Source: JANMES01 sp038229715 (lineage in GTDB: Bacteria > Planctomycetota > Phycisphaerae > Tepidisphaerales > Tepidisphaeraceae). From it: 64,000 nucleotides of DNA. Within the stretch, counting starts at the first letter, position 1, and the number at the start of each line of letters is the position of its first letter. The stretch is from assembly GCA_038229715.1 (NCBI GenBank), contig JBBROD010000014.1:3792-67791 (forward strand), in the 5' to 3' direction. Both the position numbers and the translations under genes were made by a program. The notes beneath the pieces were generated by a model. That model was not told the DNA's origin. It saw nothing but the letters and a program-made list of their open reading frames with translations, and did no database searches. Positions 36,739 through 45,577 of the stretch are shown here, piece by piece.

Positions 36739-36797
36739 GCGCGAGGGAAGGCGGCATTGTTCAACCCTGTAGTTTCCGGACATTCTGCAGCGGCCGT

Positions 36798-37154
36798 TCA
36801 AGGCCGACGGATCCGCAATTTTCGATCGGTAATGACCACAAAACAGTGCTGCCACGATTCGATTTTACTCATCTGCAACACCTGTAGAATACGCGCTGTC
36901 AGACGCCGACGACTCGGGCTATTAAGGCGAATCAGCACAATTCCAAAGTGTGTTCCCGGCTTGAATTTCCGCAAATCTGAGAAATCCAAATCCTGGGTAA
37001 ACAGAATACGTCCCTCGGCTTGGGCTGCCCTAAAAATAGTGTCGTCGTTCTCCCCCGTAAGTCCTTCGGAACGCACGGTGTGAACATCGTGTTGAGCGGA
37101 AGTGAGTGACTCGACCAATTCCTCGGACAGATTCTCGTCGAGTTTGATCTTCAT
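36798..37154 (-). CDS. DUF5615 PIN-like toxin
   Basis: 118 residues. MKIKLDENLSEELVESL, HTVRSEGLTGENDDTIFRAAQ and LFTQDLDFSDLRKF match the DUF5615/COG4634 PIN-like family, with acidic residues at the expected nuclease positions (Asp6, Asp/Asp in ENDD, Asp in QDLDFSD). The start codon overlaps the stop of the DUF433 gene (ATGA, 37151-37154), the usual antitoxin-then-toxin order. Likely an RNase toxin of a type II module. Confidence 0.85.
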   Translation of the reverse strand: MKIKLDENLSEELVESLTSAQHDVHTVRSEGLTGENDDTIFRAAQAEGRILFTQDLDFSDLRKFKPGTHFGIVLIRLNSPSRRRLTARILQVLQMSKIESWQHCFVVITDRKLRIRRP

Positions 37155-37390
37155 GCGACAGCAGGCGTTTCGGGAAGCGGAAGGTCTTCCTGAACTGCGG
37201 CGGCGGCAAACGCGATCGCGGCGTGTACTTGGCTTTCTGTGACAGTCGGAAAACTCTTGACGATCTGCTCGACCGAATCGCCATCGGCAAGTGAAGCCAA
37301 AACTGTTCTGAGCGTGACGCGCGTCCCCCTGAACACGGGCTGGCCGCCACAAATTGCAGGGTCGCTGTGGATGACATCGGGGAGCGTCAC
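37151..37390 (-). CDS. DUF433 antitoxin
   Basis: 79 residues. The family core IHSDPAICGGQPVFRGTRVT and LADGDSVEQIVKSFPTVTES is intact; it forms a small DNA-binding winged-helix-like domain. It is translationally coupled to the downstream DUF5615 toxin. The proline-rich tail (EDLPLPETPAVA) probably contacts the toxin. Confidence 0.88.
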   Translation of the reverse strand: MTLPDVIHSDPAICGGQPVFRGTRVTLRTVLASLADGDSVEQIVKSFPTVTESQVHAAIAFAAAAVQEDLPLPETPAVA

Positions 37391-37442
37391 GCTTGGATTT
37401 TACCACGGAGATGACCAAGTTGCATCTTGAATTGACGTTATT

Positions 37443-37520
37443 TTCGCTTGATCCCCATCGCCTTGCAGTGGAACGCGATTGTCTCGCGGATGTGCATATC
37501 CCAATAATTCCAATCGTGAC
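37443..37520 (-). pseudogene. Remnant of an esterase 3' end
   Basis: About 75 bases closely match the last codons of the intact esterase gene at 38527-38605. The minus strand still reads WNYWDMHIRETIAFHCKAMG, against WDYWDLHIREAITFHCKAMG in the intact gene. Nothing of the rest of the gene is present, so it is a duplicated tail fragment left by a rearrangement. Confidence 0.75.
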
Positions 37521-37605
37521 CGGCGACAAGGATTTGCTGTCGATCGGGCCGTTTCAATCCACATCGATTCTTACACCGAGAGCGTTCTACGACCGTCTAA
37601 AATAG
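37517..37605 (+). pseudogene. Remnant of a PIN-domain (VapC-like) toxin
   Basis: The last 29 codons read VTGDKDLLSIGPFQSTSILT then PRAFYDRLK and stop. This is the typical C-terminal end of COG1569-type PIN toxins (TGDKDLL...I.TPREFL). The preceding codons belong to the esterase remnant on the other strand, so the N-terminal catalytic part is missing. Confidence 0.6.
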
Positions 37606-37702
37606 CCGGCGGTACTCCTTTTATTGCCCGACTCGGACTTCACCAACTTCAGTCGTATCATCCATGTGCGTCGCCGTTCTGCGATTCACGATTGCATAAG
37701 AT

Positions 37703-38518
37703 TTACTTCCGCCCGACCACGATCCCGACTTTTCGCCAATCCCGTTCGAAGTCTTCGATCGATTCGCGCGTGCGGCCGTTGAGCGGGTCGCCGATGATCA
37801 ACTCGTTCCCCTCTACTTTCAGCACGGTCACATAGTGATCGACAACGAACTGGTAATTGATCAGTGCAATCACCGGTCGATCGCGCGGCAGATCGGCGGC
37901 GGATTGGAATGCTCGGTACTCGCAGATTAAACCTTCGTTCCCGTATCGCTCCTGCAACACGCCGGCCAGCACGTCGGGCTCGGTGCCAGTGCTGCGGCTG
38001 GTGTGGGCGAGCAGGGCGATGTCTTTTTCCTCCGCTGCGATACCTATCGCACGAAGCGCCGTGACTGCAGCGGCTGGGCCGCAGGTGTAGTCGGTGGATT
38101 GGCGACACACGCCCTTCGCGTCGATCTGCGTAACCAAGGACGACATCAGCGGCCGCTGAATCCAGGGCATCAGGAACGGCAGCACTGCCGCCTGCATGAT
38201 AAACATCGCAACGAACGCGCCACATATCCACCGCATCCGGCGGCTAGGCAGCCGCGCGATCGGGGTCGTCATCAGCATCGCCGCGAGCGGGCCGACAAGT
38301 GCAAACTCCGTTCGTCCAGCGACCAACCACTTGAACGGCGGATGAAATCCAAGCACGTAAAACCGTCGGGGCAGTCCGATGATTAGAATCAGTAGAAGCG
38401 GAATGAAGAATCCAACGAGCCACGCTTTGGTCGTCCGCCGGGCGAACCAAAGCCCAGCGGCCGCACCTGCGAGTGCGAGCACAACTACGCCGAGTGTTTG
38501 AAGTATTTCAACGGGCAT
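37703..38518 (-). CDS. Membrane protein with C39-like cysteine peptidase domain
   Basis: 271 residues from the ATG at 38518. The N-terminal third has three to four membrane helices (EILQTLGVVVLALAGAAAGLW, AWLVGFFIPLLLILIIGL, FALVGPLAAMLMTT, CGAFVAMFIMQAAVLPFLM). The C-terminal domain has the C39 pattern: QSTDYTCGPAAAVTALRAIG with the catalytic Cys, DHYVTVLKV with His, and GDPLNG with Asp. In ABC exporters this fold cuts double-glycine leaders, but no transporter or leader peptide gene is nearby. Its start is 8 bases after the esterase stop, so they share a transcript. Confidence 0.78.
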   Translation of the reverse strand: MPVEILQTLGVVVLALAGAAAGLWFARRTTKAWLVGFFIPLLLILIIGLPRRFYVLGFHPPFKWLVAGRTEFALVGPLAAMLMTTPIARLPSRRMRWICGAFVAMFIMQAAVLPFLMPWIQRPLMSSLVTQIDAKGVCRQSTDYTCGPAAAVTALRAIGIAAEEKDIALLAHTSRSTGTEPDVLAGVLQERYGNEGLICEYRAFQSAADLPRDRPVIALINYQFVVDHYVTVLKVEGNELIIGDPLNGRTRESIEDFERDWRKVGIVVGRK

Positions 38519-38526
38519 TGCCTCAA

Positions 38527-39276
38527 TTACTTTTTGCGAATCCCCATCGCCTTGCAGTGGAACGTGATCGCCTCGCGGATGTGCAGATCCCAGTAATCCC
38601 AGTTGTGAGCGCCGGGGAATTCTGCGTATTCGTGCGGCACGCGGAGCTGGTCCAGCTTCGCGTGCATTTCGCGATTGTCGGCCAGCAGGAAGTCTTCTGT
38701 GCCGCAATCGAAAAAGAGTTTGGGGAGTTTGTTGCGCCGCTTGGCGGTTTTGGCCAGGCCGAGCAGGTCGTGCGGGCTGCCGGGGCGATACTTTCCGAAG
38801 ACGCGGGCGAATTCGCCGGCATGAGCGCTCCCGCGTTTTTGTTGATCCGCCAGCACCGCGCCGCTGTGGCTGTTGGCGCTGACGTATCGGCCGGCGTAAC
38901 CCAGCGCGATGCGCATCGCGCCGTAACCGCCCATCGAGAGCCCGCCGATGCATCGCGCTTTGCCGCTGGTTTTGGCGTGGAAGGTGGATTCGATGATCGC
39001 CGGCAATTCCTCGCCGAAGTGCTTGCCGTACGCGGGGCCGGCGTGTTGATCGGTGTAGAACCCGCGATGCCCGTCGGGCATCACCACGATCAGCGGCAGG
39101 CCTGCGACGTACGACTCGATCCGCGTTCGGCTGTGCCAGATCGTATGGTCGTCACTCAGCCCGTGCAGCAGGTAGAAGACGGGAAACGGGCCTTTCCCGC
39201 GGTCGGGCGTGATGACGTAAGCCGCCGACTGCTTGCCGATGACATCGCTGCGGAAGTGAAAGTCGATGAATGCCAT
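38527..39276 (-). CDS. Esterase D / antigen 85-like alpha/beta hydrolase
   Basis: 249 residues from the ATG at 39276. The oxyanion/entry strand is FPVFYLLHGLSDDHTIW, the nucleophile elbow is GGLSMGGYGAM (Ser in GLSMGG), Asp is in LFFDCGTEDFLL and the catalytic His in FPGAHNWDYW. This is the tributyrin esterase/S-formylglutathione hydrolase-like group acting on carboxylic esters. No signal peptide, so probably cytoplasmic. It is divergent from the MFS gene and a copy of its 3' end lies at 37443-37520. Confidence 0.85.
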   Translation of the reverse strand: MAFIDFHFRSDVIGKQSAAYVITPDRGKGPFPVFYLLHGLSDDHTIWHSRTRIESYVAGLPLIVVMPDGHRGFYTDQHAGPAYGKHFGEELPAIIESTFHAKTSGKARCIGGLSMGGYGAMRIALGYAGRYVSANSHSGAVLADQQKRGSAHAGEFARVFGKYRPGSPHDLLGLAKTAKRRNKLPKLFFDCGTEDFLLADNREMHAKLDQLRVPHEYAEFPGAHNWDYWDLHIREAITFHCKAMGIRKK

Positions 39277-39337
39277 AAGTGGGCGGATTGTAAGAGGCGG
39301 GCGGTCATATACAATCACCGCCTGCCAGGGAGAAGTA

Positions 39338-40870
39338 GTGGGTGCTGTTTTACAATCCGCCGTCGCGAAGGATCGCGCTGTTCCGATCGAGGTTTTGCCG
39401 GTCGCCGGGTCGTCGTCTCCCAAAGGCAAATCCCTTCGCAAAGCAATGGCGACGGTCACCGTTGCATGGCTGTTCGGCTCGGTCTGGTCGGTGGCGATCA
39501 GCGGCACGCCGCTCACGCTGTTCGCCCGCGGGCTTAACGCGACGAACTTCGAGTTCGGCCTGCTGGCGGCGATGCCGTTCCTGGCTTCGTTCCTATCACT
39601 TCCCGCGAGTCTGCTCAGCGAGCGCACCGGCCAACGCAAACACATCTTCCTGTGGAGCCTGTTTCCCAACCGCCTGCTGTGGATCGCGATCCCAATCGTT
39701 CCACTGGCGATCCTGCACTACCGCGGCGCCGCCGGCGGGAGAATGGCGATGGTTTCGTTCCTCGTCCTGCTCTTCGCGATGCACACCGGCCAAGCCATCG
39801 GCGCACCCGCGTGGACGAGTTGGATGGGCGACTTGGTCCCCGACCGCATCCGCGGCCGGTATTTTTGCCGGCGGCGGCAGTGGGGCATCGTCTCGATCAT
39901 CCCGGCTGCCATCCTTGTCGGCTATGTGCTCGATCGGTACGCCAACGGGTCAGCGATGCAGTCGATGAGCGTGGTTGCGATGATCTTCATGATCGCCGCG
40001 GTCTTCGGCTGTGCCGACATCGGGATGTTCTTCGCTGTTCCGTCGATCCCCAAAGCACCGCAGCGGGGCACGACGCTGATTCGCTCGCTCAAAGAGCCAC
40101 TGCACAACAAGCAGTTTATGTGGTTTGCGGTGTTCATCGGGCTGATGATGTTCGCCGTCGCGTCGCAGGGGCAGTTTGTAACGCTATACCTGACGCAGAA
40201 ACTGGGGATCGCCAACCTGATGGCGCAATTCATGCTGCTCGTCGCGCCGCTGCTGGCGCAACTCGTGATGCTGCCCGTCTGGGGGCTGATGGCCGACCGC
40301 GTGGGGAAAAAGCCGATGCTGGCGATCGGTACGCTCAGTCTTGTGCCCATCGGGCTGGGGTGGATTTTCGTCAGCAAGGATGCGGTCTGGCTCGGTTTCG
40401 CGCTGTCAATGCTCGGGGCTGCAATGTGGGCGGCGCTGGAGATTGCGAATTTCAATCTCGTGCTCGAGATGAGTTCCGACGACGACGGCCGCACCGGCGG
40501 GACCAGCTACGTCGCGATCAACAGCGTCATCATCAACCTCTCCGGCTGCGCGGGTGGATTGGTGTTCGGGCTGATCGCCCAATGGCTGAAGGACTGGACC
40601 TGGCAGCCGATCGCGTCGATCCGCCCGGCGACGTTTTACGACGTGCTGTTCGTCAGCAGCGCCCTGCTGCGCCTGCTGGCCGCCGTCGCGCTCTTGCCGC
40701 TGATCGTCGAACCGACGGCCAAACCCACGCGCGAAGCGCTGCGGTTTATGACCGCTAACATCTATAACAACTTGTTCAATGCCATGATGCAGCCGGTGCG
40801 CATGCTGCGCGTCGGGAAGAAGGAATCGTATCCAGAAGCGGATGAGATTCGTGCGCTGAAAAAGCGATAG
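39338..40870 (+). CDS. MFS transporter
   Basis: 510 residues starting at GTG 39338, chosen because GGGAG lies 7 bases upstream and earlier codons overlap the divergent esterase gene. About twelve membrane helices are visible, beginning MATVTVAWLFGSVWSVAIS. The loop between helices 2 and 3 (SERTGQRKHIFLWS) and its counterpart in the second half (MADRVGKKPMLAIG) carry the MFS loop motif. The C-terminal 60 residues are cytoplasmic. Substrate unknown. Confidence 0.85.
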   Translation: MGAVLQSAVAKDRAVPIEVLPVAGSSSPKGKSLRKAMATVTVAWLFGSVWSVAISGTPLTLFARGLNATNFEFGLLAAMPFLASFLSLPASLLSERTGQRKHIFLWSLFPNRLLWIAIPIVPLAILHYRGAAGGRMAMVSFLVLLFAMHTGQAIGAPAWTSWMGDLVPDRIRGRYFCRRRQWGIVSIIPAAILVGYVLDRYANGSAMQSMSVVAMIFMIAAVFGCADIGMFFAVPSIPKAPQRGTTLIRSLKEPLHNKQFMWFAVFIGLMMFAVASQGQFVTLYLTQKLGIANLMAQFMLLVAPLLAQLVMLPVWGLMADRVGKKPMLAIGTLSLVPIGLGWIFVSKDAVWLGFALSMLGAAMWAALEIANFNLVLEMSSDDDGRTGGTSYVAINSVIINLSGCAGGLVFGLIAQWLKDWTWQPIASIRPATFYDVLFVSSALLRLLAAVALLPLIVEPTAKPTREALRFMTANIYNNLFNAMMQPVRMLRVGKKESYPEADEIRALKKR

Positions 40871-40878
40871 TAGGTCAG

Positions 40879-41007
40879 TCAGAAAACTCAACCGTACCAC
40901 GGGCCTCCGGCCCGTGCCGATCGAGTCAGTCCTTCGGAAAATTTGACCTCGCAGACATTCCTGCGTCGCCCGCACGGGCCGGCGTCCCGTGGTACGGTCG
41001 AGTTTCC
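40879..41007. repeat. Dispersed palindromic element, family 1, copy B
   Basis: The core is 40893-40997, from CCGTACCACGG to CCGTGGTACGG. The interior (GAGTCAGTCCTTCGG...GACCTCGC...GAATGTCTGC when read on the complement) matches the copy at 56970-57075 in the opposite orientation, defining a second subtype of the same family. Confidence 0.88.
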
Positions 41008-41080
41008 GTCTAATGCAATCCCCAGCATTTGAAACCGGCCCATCACCGAAAAAATATTGAGTTGTCACTCGAGCTGCCAC

Positions 41081-41123
41081 AAAAACGCACGATCGGGAAC
41101 CACCCCTGACACGCGATCGTGCG
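41081..41123 (-). terminator. Terminator-like hairpin in the spacer
   Basis: CGCACGATCG (41086-41095) pairs with CGATCGTGCG (41114-41123); on the minus strand five T follow. No gene ends immediately upstream of it, so it may end a small RNA or the long 3' tail of the monooxygenase transcript. Confidence 0.45.
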
Positions 41124-41204
41124 GCACGAAAAATGCGTTAATTGAATTAAGAATTAAACAGGCAGGGAATCATCAAGGGCCATTGAAAACCCCCGGGCAA
41201 GCGT

Positions 41205-41237
41205 GTCGCCTAGCCGACCGTCGGCCAGGCGACACCG
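41205..41237. repeat. 33-base near-perfect palindrome
   Basis: GTGTCGCCTAGCCGAC and GTCGGCCAGGCGACAC are inverted copies with one mismatch around a single central C. It does not belong to the other repeat families seen here. Confidence 0.7.
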
Positions 41238-41602
41238 CCCGTGGGAACCAACCGCGCTCCATGATTTAGAGTGACTCTCGAGGCCACTCATCATCGTCAC
41301 CTTGACGACGACAAACACCTCTAGGCAACGCCCGTGCCAGAACCCAACGCGCGGGGATTATTTTCGGGGCAGCCGAATTTGCGGCCAATTTCACGCCCTT
41401 TGCAAGCCGGGCGTTTGTGGCCCCATCGGCGTGCCCATTTTTGATGCACACTTGTTCACCAAACGACGATCGGACGCATAAGAATCGAGCAGGTGTCGAA
41501 GGCGAGACATCAAATTACCCCAGACCCGTTGGCGTCTTTCGGCATTCATTCCACATGACAAGCGCATTCAGCCTGGAATGGGTGTTTTTATCCAATGGAT
41601 GG

Positions 41603-41776
41603 TAGTGGGTTAGTTTTGAAAAACTCGACCGTACCACGGTCCTCCGGCCCGTGCCGGTGGCGCGCGAACCTGAGAAAATGAAAGTCCTTGCCTATTCCGA
41701 ATCGCCCGCACGGGCCGGAGGCCCGTGGTACGGTCGAGTGCTCCGAGCAATGCGTTGCATCACATTTCAGACTGAC
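41603..41776. repeat. Dispersed palindromic element, family 1, copy C
   Basis: The core is 41629-41733. Both interior and outer flanks (GTTTTGAAAAACTCG before; CAATGCGTTGCATCACATTT after) match the copy at 9157-9332 in the same orientation over about 175 bases, so this pair defines the full-length unit. Confidence 0.9.
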
Positions 41777-41814
41777 CCGCTTCCTGATGGATTGAGAGCT
41801 CGTCTCAAAAGCCG

Positions 41815-42990
41815 TTAAGGCTGAAGTCGCTTCCGGTTTCCCAGAAGGCCGCTCAGCGTTCGCAGCATTAAGGTTCTTAAAGGTCGCAACTTAGGAAATG
41901 TCGGCAGGGCGATATCTCGGCCCCAGCCTAAGATCGGGAGCGACGATTGGAAAAACGGGGCGATCGCAAACGTCACCGCGCCGTACTCCCGCAATACCCG
42001 CCGACGGCGTTGTTCGTAGCAAGCCAAAGCCGTATCGAGCGAAGCCGTTCCGGCTATCGAAATGCACAGTTCGCGGGCATCGCTGAGCGCGAGATTCACG
42101 CCTTGACCCAGATGTGGACTCATCGCGTGGGCGGCGTCGCCGATGAAGACGACTCGCCCCGTTCGCCAGCGGCTCATCCAAGTGTGCTGGTAGCGCACGA
42201 ACTTCACCTGATCGAAGTGACGCACGTCGTCGAACATCGGCTTGGCTTCGGGTTGCAGGCTCAGCACTTCGTCGCGCCATGCGTCCGATCCGCGCGACCA
42301 AAGCGCGTCGCGATCGCGCTGGTGCAACCCCCAGAAGAGGCTGCACCGCCCGCCGCCCATCGGGAGCAGGCCGCAGATTTGGCGCGTGCCTCGCGTCACT
42401 TGTCGGAGTTGCCCGCGCACGCCGTCGTTTCGGCCGACGACCCAGATCGCGCCATGGCCGTACGGCATCGACCATTGACGGATGTTCGCCGACTGCCGCA
42501 GACGCGACCGCGCCCCGTCGGCGGCGATCATCAGATCGAACGCCCCGAGCGACCGCTCGCCGTCATCCAGCGGCGTGACTTGATCGGCGTCCTGCCGGAA
42601 CGAGACGACCGGCTGCATCAGCCGCAACGTCACACTGGCCGACAGCATCGCACGGTGCAGCACGGTGAACAAATCGCCGCGATGCAACCCGTAGCTGACG
42701 CAGCCGGCGTACAGATCGGCGTACCTCAGCCGGACCAACTCGTTTCCGCGGTGGGTGGTGGCGTGAATCTCCTCGATCCGCTCGGCGCCGGCGACGACTT
42801 CGTTGAGCAACCCCATCTCCCGCAACACCGCCTGCCCTGACGGCTGCAGCAGAATCCCCGCCCCGGCTGGCCCGACACGCTCCGACTGCTCGAACAGCGT
42901 CACGCGGTGCCCCTGCCGAGCCAGCAGCGTCGCCACCGTAGCGCCAGCAACGCCGCAACCAACGACGGCGATGTTGTGTCCCCTTGGCAT
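41815..42990 (-). CDS. FAD-dependent monooxygenase (UbiH/PHBH-like)
   Basis: 391 residues from the ATG at 42990. It opens with the FAD dinucleotide fold IAVVGCGVAGATVATLLARQ followed by Glu in LFEQ, has the DG motif FDLMIAADGARSRLRQ in the middle, and the FAD-ribityl motif VVFIGDAAHAMSPHLGQGVN. These flavoproteins hydroxylate aromatic or lipid substrates using NAD(P)H and oxygen. The C-terminal 80 residues are helical and basic. Substrate unknown; no pathway partners adjacent. Confidence 0.85.
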   Translation of the reverse strand: MPRGHNIAVVGCGVAGATVATLLARQGHRVTLFEQSERVGPAGAGILLQPSGQAVLREMGLLNEVVAGAERIEEIHATTHRGNELVRLRYADLYAGCVSYGLHRGDLFTVLHRAMLSASVTLRLMQPVVSFRQDADQVTPLDDGERSLGAFDLMIAADGARSRLRQSANIRQWSMPYGHGAIWVVGRNDGVRGQLRQVTRGTRQICGLLPMGGGRCSLFWGLHQRDRDALWSRGSDAWRDEVLSLQPEAKPMFDDVRHFDQVKFVRYQHTWMSRWRTGRVVFIGDAAHAMSPHLGQGVNLALSDARELCISIAGTASLDTALACYEQRRRRVLREYGAVTFAIAPFFQSSLPILGWGRDIALPTFPKLRPLRTLMLRTLSGLLGNRKRLQP

Positions 42991-43076
42991 GTGATGAAGT
43001 TGTCGCCGGGAGAGTGAAGCGCGTCCAGTTTCGCGCGTGCTGAAACTTGCGGGCGATTGCCGGTATGATCGGGCGG

Positions 43077-43613
43077 ATGAAGCGGGTCGCCCACTACGTG
43101 TTGCTGCTCCTCTCGCTTCTGTGCAGTATGACGATCGCTTACCTTTGGATTCGCAACGATCAGTACTCCGACCACGCGGATTACTATTCAAGCATCGCCA
43201 TGTCGCAACGCACCAAGTATGTATCTATCCATTCAGCTAACGGCAGCGTTGAACTGCGTTGCGGAGTCGCGACGTTCACACCGGAGTGGCAAGGATGGTC
43301 CGTCCATTCGTGGACAAGTATGGAAGACGGACCGGGGCGGCAGACTGCTACAGACTACTTGCAGCGATTCCGCAGGATCACGTTCGTCGGTTTCGGCTTC
43401 AAGCTTGATAAAGAAGATTACTTTGTTGCCTTGCCATATTGGTTTCTGATGTCGTTGGTACTTGCTCTGCCGATTTGGGAACTGGCAAGATGGCGAAAGA
43501 TTCGCCGTCGCCGGGCGAAGGGTCTCTGCCTGCAATGCGGCTACGACCTCCGCGCCTCCTCCGGCCGCTGCCCGGAATGCGGGTTGCCGATCCCGCCGGG
43601 CGTAGCTGCTTGA
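43077..43613 (+). CDS. Membrane protein with C-terminal zinc ribbon (planctomycete type)
   Basis: 178 residues. Two membrane helices (VAHYVLLLLSLLCSMTIAYLW near the N-terminus; YWFLMSLVLALPIWEL near residue 130) enclose an extracytoplasmic region. A basic linker RKIRRRRAKG leads to LCLQCGYDLRASSGRCPECG, a four-cysteine ribbon that ends many short planctomycete membrane proteins. Function unknown. It is divergent from the monooxygenase gene. Confidence 0.72.
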   Translation: MKRVAHYVLLLLSLLCSMTIAYLWIRNDQYSDHADYYSSIAMSQRTKYVSIHSANGSVELRCGVATFTPEWQGWSVHSWTSMEDGPGRQTATDYLQRFRRITFVGFGFKLDKEDYFVALPYWFLMSLVLALPIWELARWRKIRRRRAKGLCLQCGYDLRASSGRCPECGLPIPPGVAA

Positions 43614-43633
43614 ACTCTCCCCCGTTTCCCGCC

Positions 43634-43795
43634 ATGCTACTGCTTATGCGATTGGGATGGCTCAACACCACTTTTCGGGCGATCGTGATTCTGCTGCTGA
43701 TCGCCGCGATCCTCGGCATCACCACCGCCACGCTGTTCCCGGCTGTCTACCGGTCAGAGTGGTTTCAAAACAAGTACGTGCATCCCGCGAAGTAG
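43634..43795 (+). CDS. Possible small membrane protein
   Basis: 53 codons from ATG 43634: one clear membrane helix (AIVILLLIAAILGITTATLF) with a short charged tail. It lies between two same-strand genes with a 27-base gap to nadB. No ribosome binding site is obvious, so coding status is uncertain. Confidence 0.45.
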   Translation: MLLLMRLGWLNTTFRAIVILLLIAAILGITTATLFPAVYRSEWFQNKYVHPAK

Positions 43796-43822
43796 CCGCC
43801 GGGGCGATATACTGATCCATCC

Positions 43823-45511
43823 ATGCTCGAATCGATCACCCAGCGTCGCTACCTGCTTCCGTTCAAAGCCGCCCGTCTGCCGCAGCAGTTTACGGATGTC
43901 CTCGTCATCGGCGGCGGGGTGGCAGGGCTTCGCGCGGCGATCGCGGCGGCGGACGCAGGCGTTGACGTGCTGCTGCTGACCAAGGACACCATCGACCAAT
44001 CCAACACCTGGTACGCGCAGGGAGGCATCGCGGCGGTGCTGCAGCCGCTGGATTCTTACGAATCGCATGTGAACGACACGCTCAACGCCGGTGCGGGATT
44101 GTGCGACCGCCGGGCGGTTGACATCACCATCAAGGAAGGCCCGCAGCGCGTGCTTGAACTGCTCGCCTGGGGCGCGCGGTTCGATAAGAAGGAAGGCAAC
44201 CCGCACGATCTGGCCTTCACCCGCGAGGGCGGTCACAGCTTCGCCCGCATCGTCCACGCGTACGGCGACGCCACCGGCAAGGAGCTGGCGCAAACACTCA
44301 TCAACACCGTCCGCTCGCGCGAGAGCGTGCGCATTAGCGAGAATAGTTTTGCGATCGACTTCATCACCGAAGACGACTCCGCTTCTCCCGGGGCCAATCG
44401 CTGTTTGGGCGTGATCGCGATGATCGACGGACAGGTCCGCATGATCTGGGCCAAGCGCACCATCCTCGCCAGCGGCGGGGCGGGGCAGCTATATCGCGAA
44501 AGCACCAATCCCCCGATCGCGACGGCTGACGGGCACGCGATGGCGTACCGCGCGGGCGCGACGCTGAAAGACATGGAGATGGTGCAGTTTCATCCGACAA
44601 CGCTTTATCTGGCCGGTGCCAGCCGCGCGCTGATTACTGAGGCGGTTCGCGGCGAAGAGGCGTACTTGGTGGATCGCAACGGCTATCGCTTCATGAAGGA
44701 TTACGACCCCGCCGGCGAGCTTGCGCCGCGCGATATCGTCAGCCGGGCGATCGTCTCGCAGATCCACAAGACGCACTTCACGCACGTCTTCCTCGACGTG
44801 CGTCACTTAGCCGGCGAAAAATTCACCGCCCGCTTTCCGCAACTCGCCAAGCTGCTGAAAGATTTCGATATCGACCCGGCTAAGGAGTTAATCCCCGTCC
44901 ATCCCGCGATGCACTACATCATGGGCGGCGTCGACGCCGACGACTACGGCCAAACCAGCCTGCCCGGCCTGTACGCGATCGGCGAAGCCGCCTGCAGCGG
45001 CCTGCACGGCGCAAACCGGCTGGCGAGCAACTCGCTACTCGAAGGCCTCGCCTACGGCGCCCGCGCCGGCGCTCATGCGGCCGAGGCGTGCAGTGGGGAA
45101 TTCAAATTCCCGATTCAACTCGAACACCGCGTCACGCCCAGCACAAAGACCGAGCTCGACATCGCCGACGTGCGCAACAGCCTGCGCAGCGTGATGTGGC
45201 GCAATGTCGGCATTGAGCGCGACGGCGCTCGCCTGGAAGAAACCCGCGAGATCATCAGCTTCTGGAGCCGGTACGTGATGGACAAGGTGTTCGATCCCAA
45301 AGTGCTCTCGCCGAAGGCGGTGGAAAACGGTTGGGAACTGCAGAACATGCTGACCGTCTGCACGCTGATCACGATCGCCGCGTACGCAAGAACCGAAAGC
45401 CGCGGCACGCATTACCGTCTCGATCACCCGCAGAAGGACGACCAGCACTGGCGGATGCACTTGCTGTGGAAACGTCCGATGGAAACGCCGATCCCGTCGC
45501 CGCTGCAATAG
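43823..45511 (+). CDS. nadB: L-aspartate oxidase
   Basis: 562 residues. The FAD fold is DVLVIGGGVAGLRAAIAAAD, with SNTWYAQGGIAAV, GGHSFARIVHAYGDATG, HPTTLY, the capping-domain arginine regions, HPAMHYIMGGVDAD and SGLHGANRLASNSLLE all present as in NadB. It oxidises L-aspartate to iminoaspartate, the first step of de novo NAD synthesis; nadA and nadC are not adjacent. Length and motifs separate it from succinate dehydrogenase flavoproteins. Confidence 0.94.
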   Translation: MLESITQRRYLLPFKAARLPQQFTDVLVIGGGVAGLRAAIAAADAGVDVLLLTKDTIDQSNTWYAQGGIAAVLQPLDSYESHVNDTLNAGAGLCDRRAVDITIKEGPQRVLELLAWGARFDKKEGNPHDLAFTREGGHSFARIVHAYGDATGKELAQTLINTVRSRESVRISENSFAIDFITEDDSASPGANRCLGVIAMIDGQVRMIWAKRTILASGGAGQLYRESTNPPIATADGHAMAYRAGATLKDMEMVQFHPTTLYLAGASRALITEAVRGEEAYLVDRNGYRFMKDYDPAGELAPRDIVSRAIVSQIHKTHFTHVFLDVRHLAGEKFTARFPQLAKLLKDFDIDPAKELIPVHPAMHYIMGGVDADDYGQTSLPGLYAIGEAACSGLHGANRLASNSLLEGLAYGARAGAHAAEACSGEFKFPIQLEHRVTPSTKTELDIADVRNSLRSVMWRNVGIERDGARLEETREIISFWSRYVMDKVFDPKVLSPKAVENGWELQNMLTVCTLITIAAYARTESRGTHYRLDHPQKDDQHWRMHLLWKRPMETPIPSPLQ

Positions 45512-45577
45512 GTCATTTCAGCATCGCCGCAGGTCTAACGCAGTGAGTAATTTGATGTAGCGTGCAAACGCATAATT

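Larger units (their letters stand above)
41008..41602. other. Gene-free spacer with hairpins
   Basis: About 600 bases without a convincing gene. It contains a minus-strand terminator-like hairpin at 41081-41123 and a 33-base near-perfect palindrome at 41205-41237. Short frames here (70, 61 and 62 codons) have no ribosome binding site or recognisable sequence. An uncharacterised small RNA on the minus strand ending at the terminator is possible. Confidence 0.45.

Noticed and set aside
38473..39537. 354-codon open frame opposite the esterase gene
   Set aside because: The esterase motifs (GLSMGG, HNWDYW) are on the minus strand; the plus translation has no family signature.
41057..41605. Three short frames (61-70 codons) in the 41 kb spacer
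   Set aside because: No initiation signals or recognisable sequence; the hairpins in the region are more consistent with noncoding DNA.
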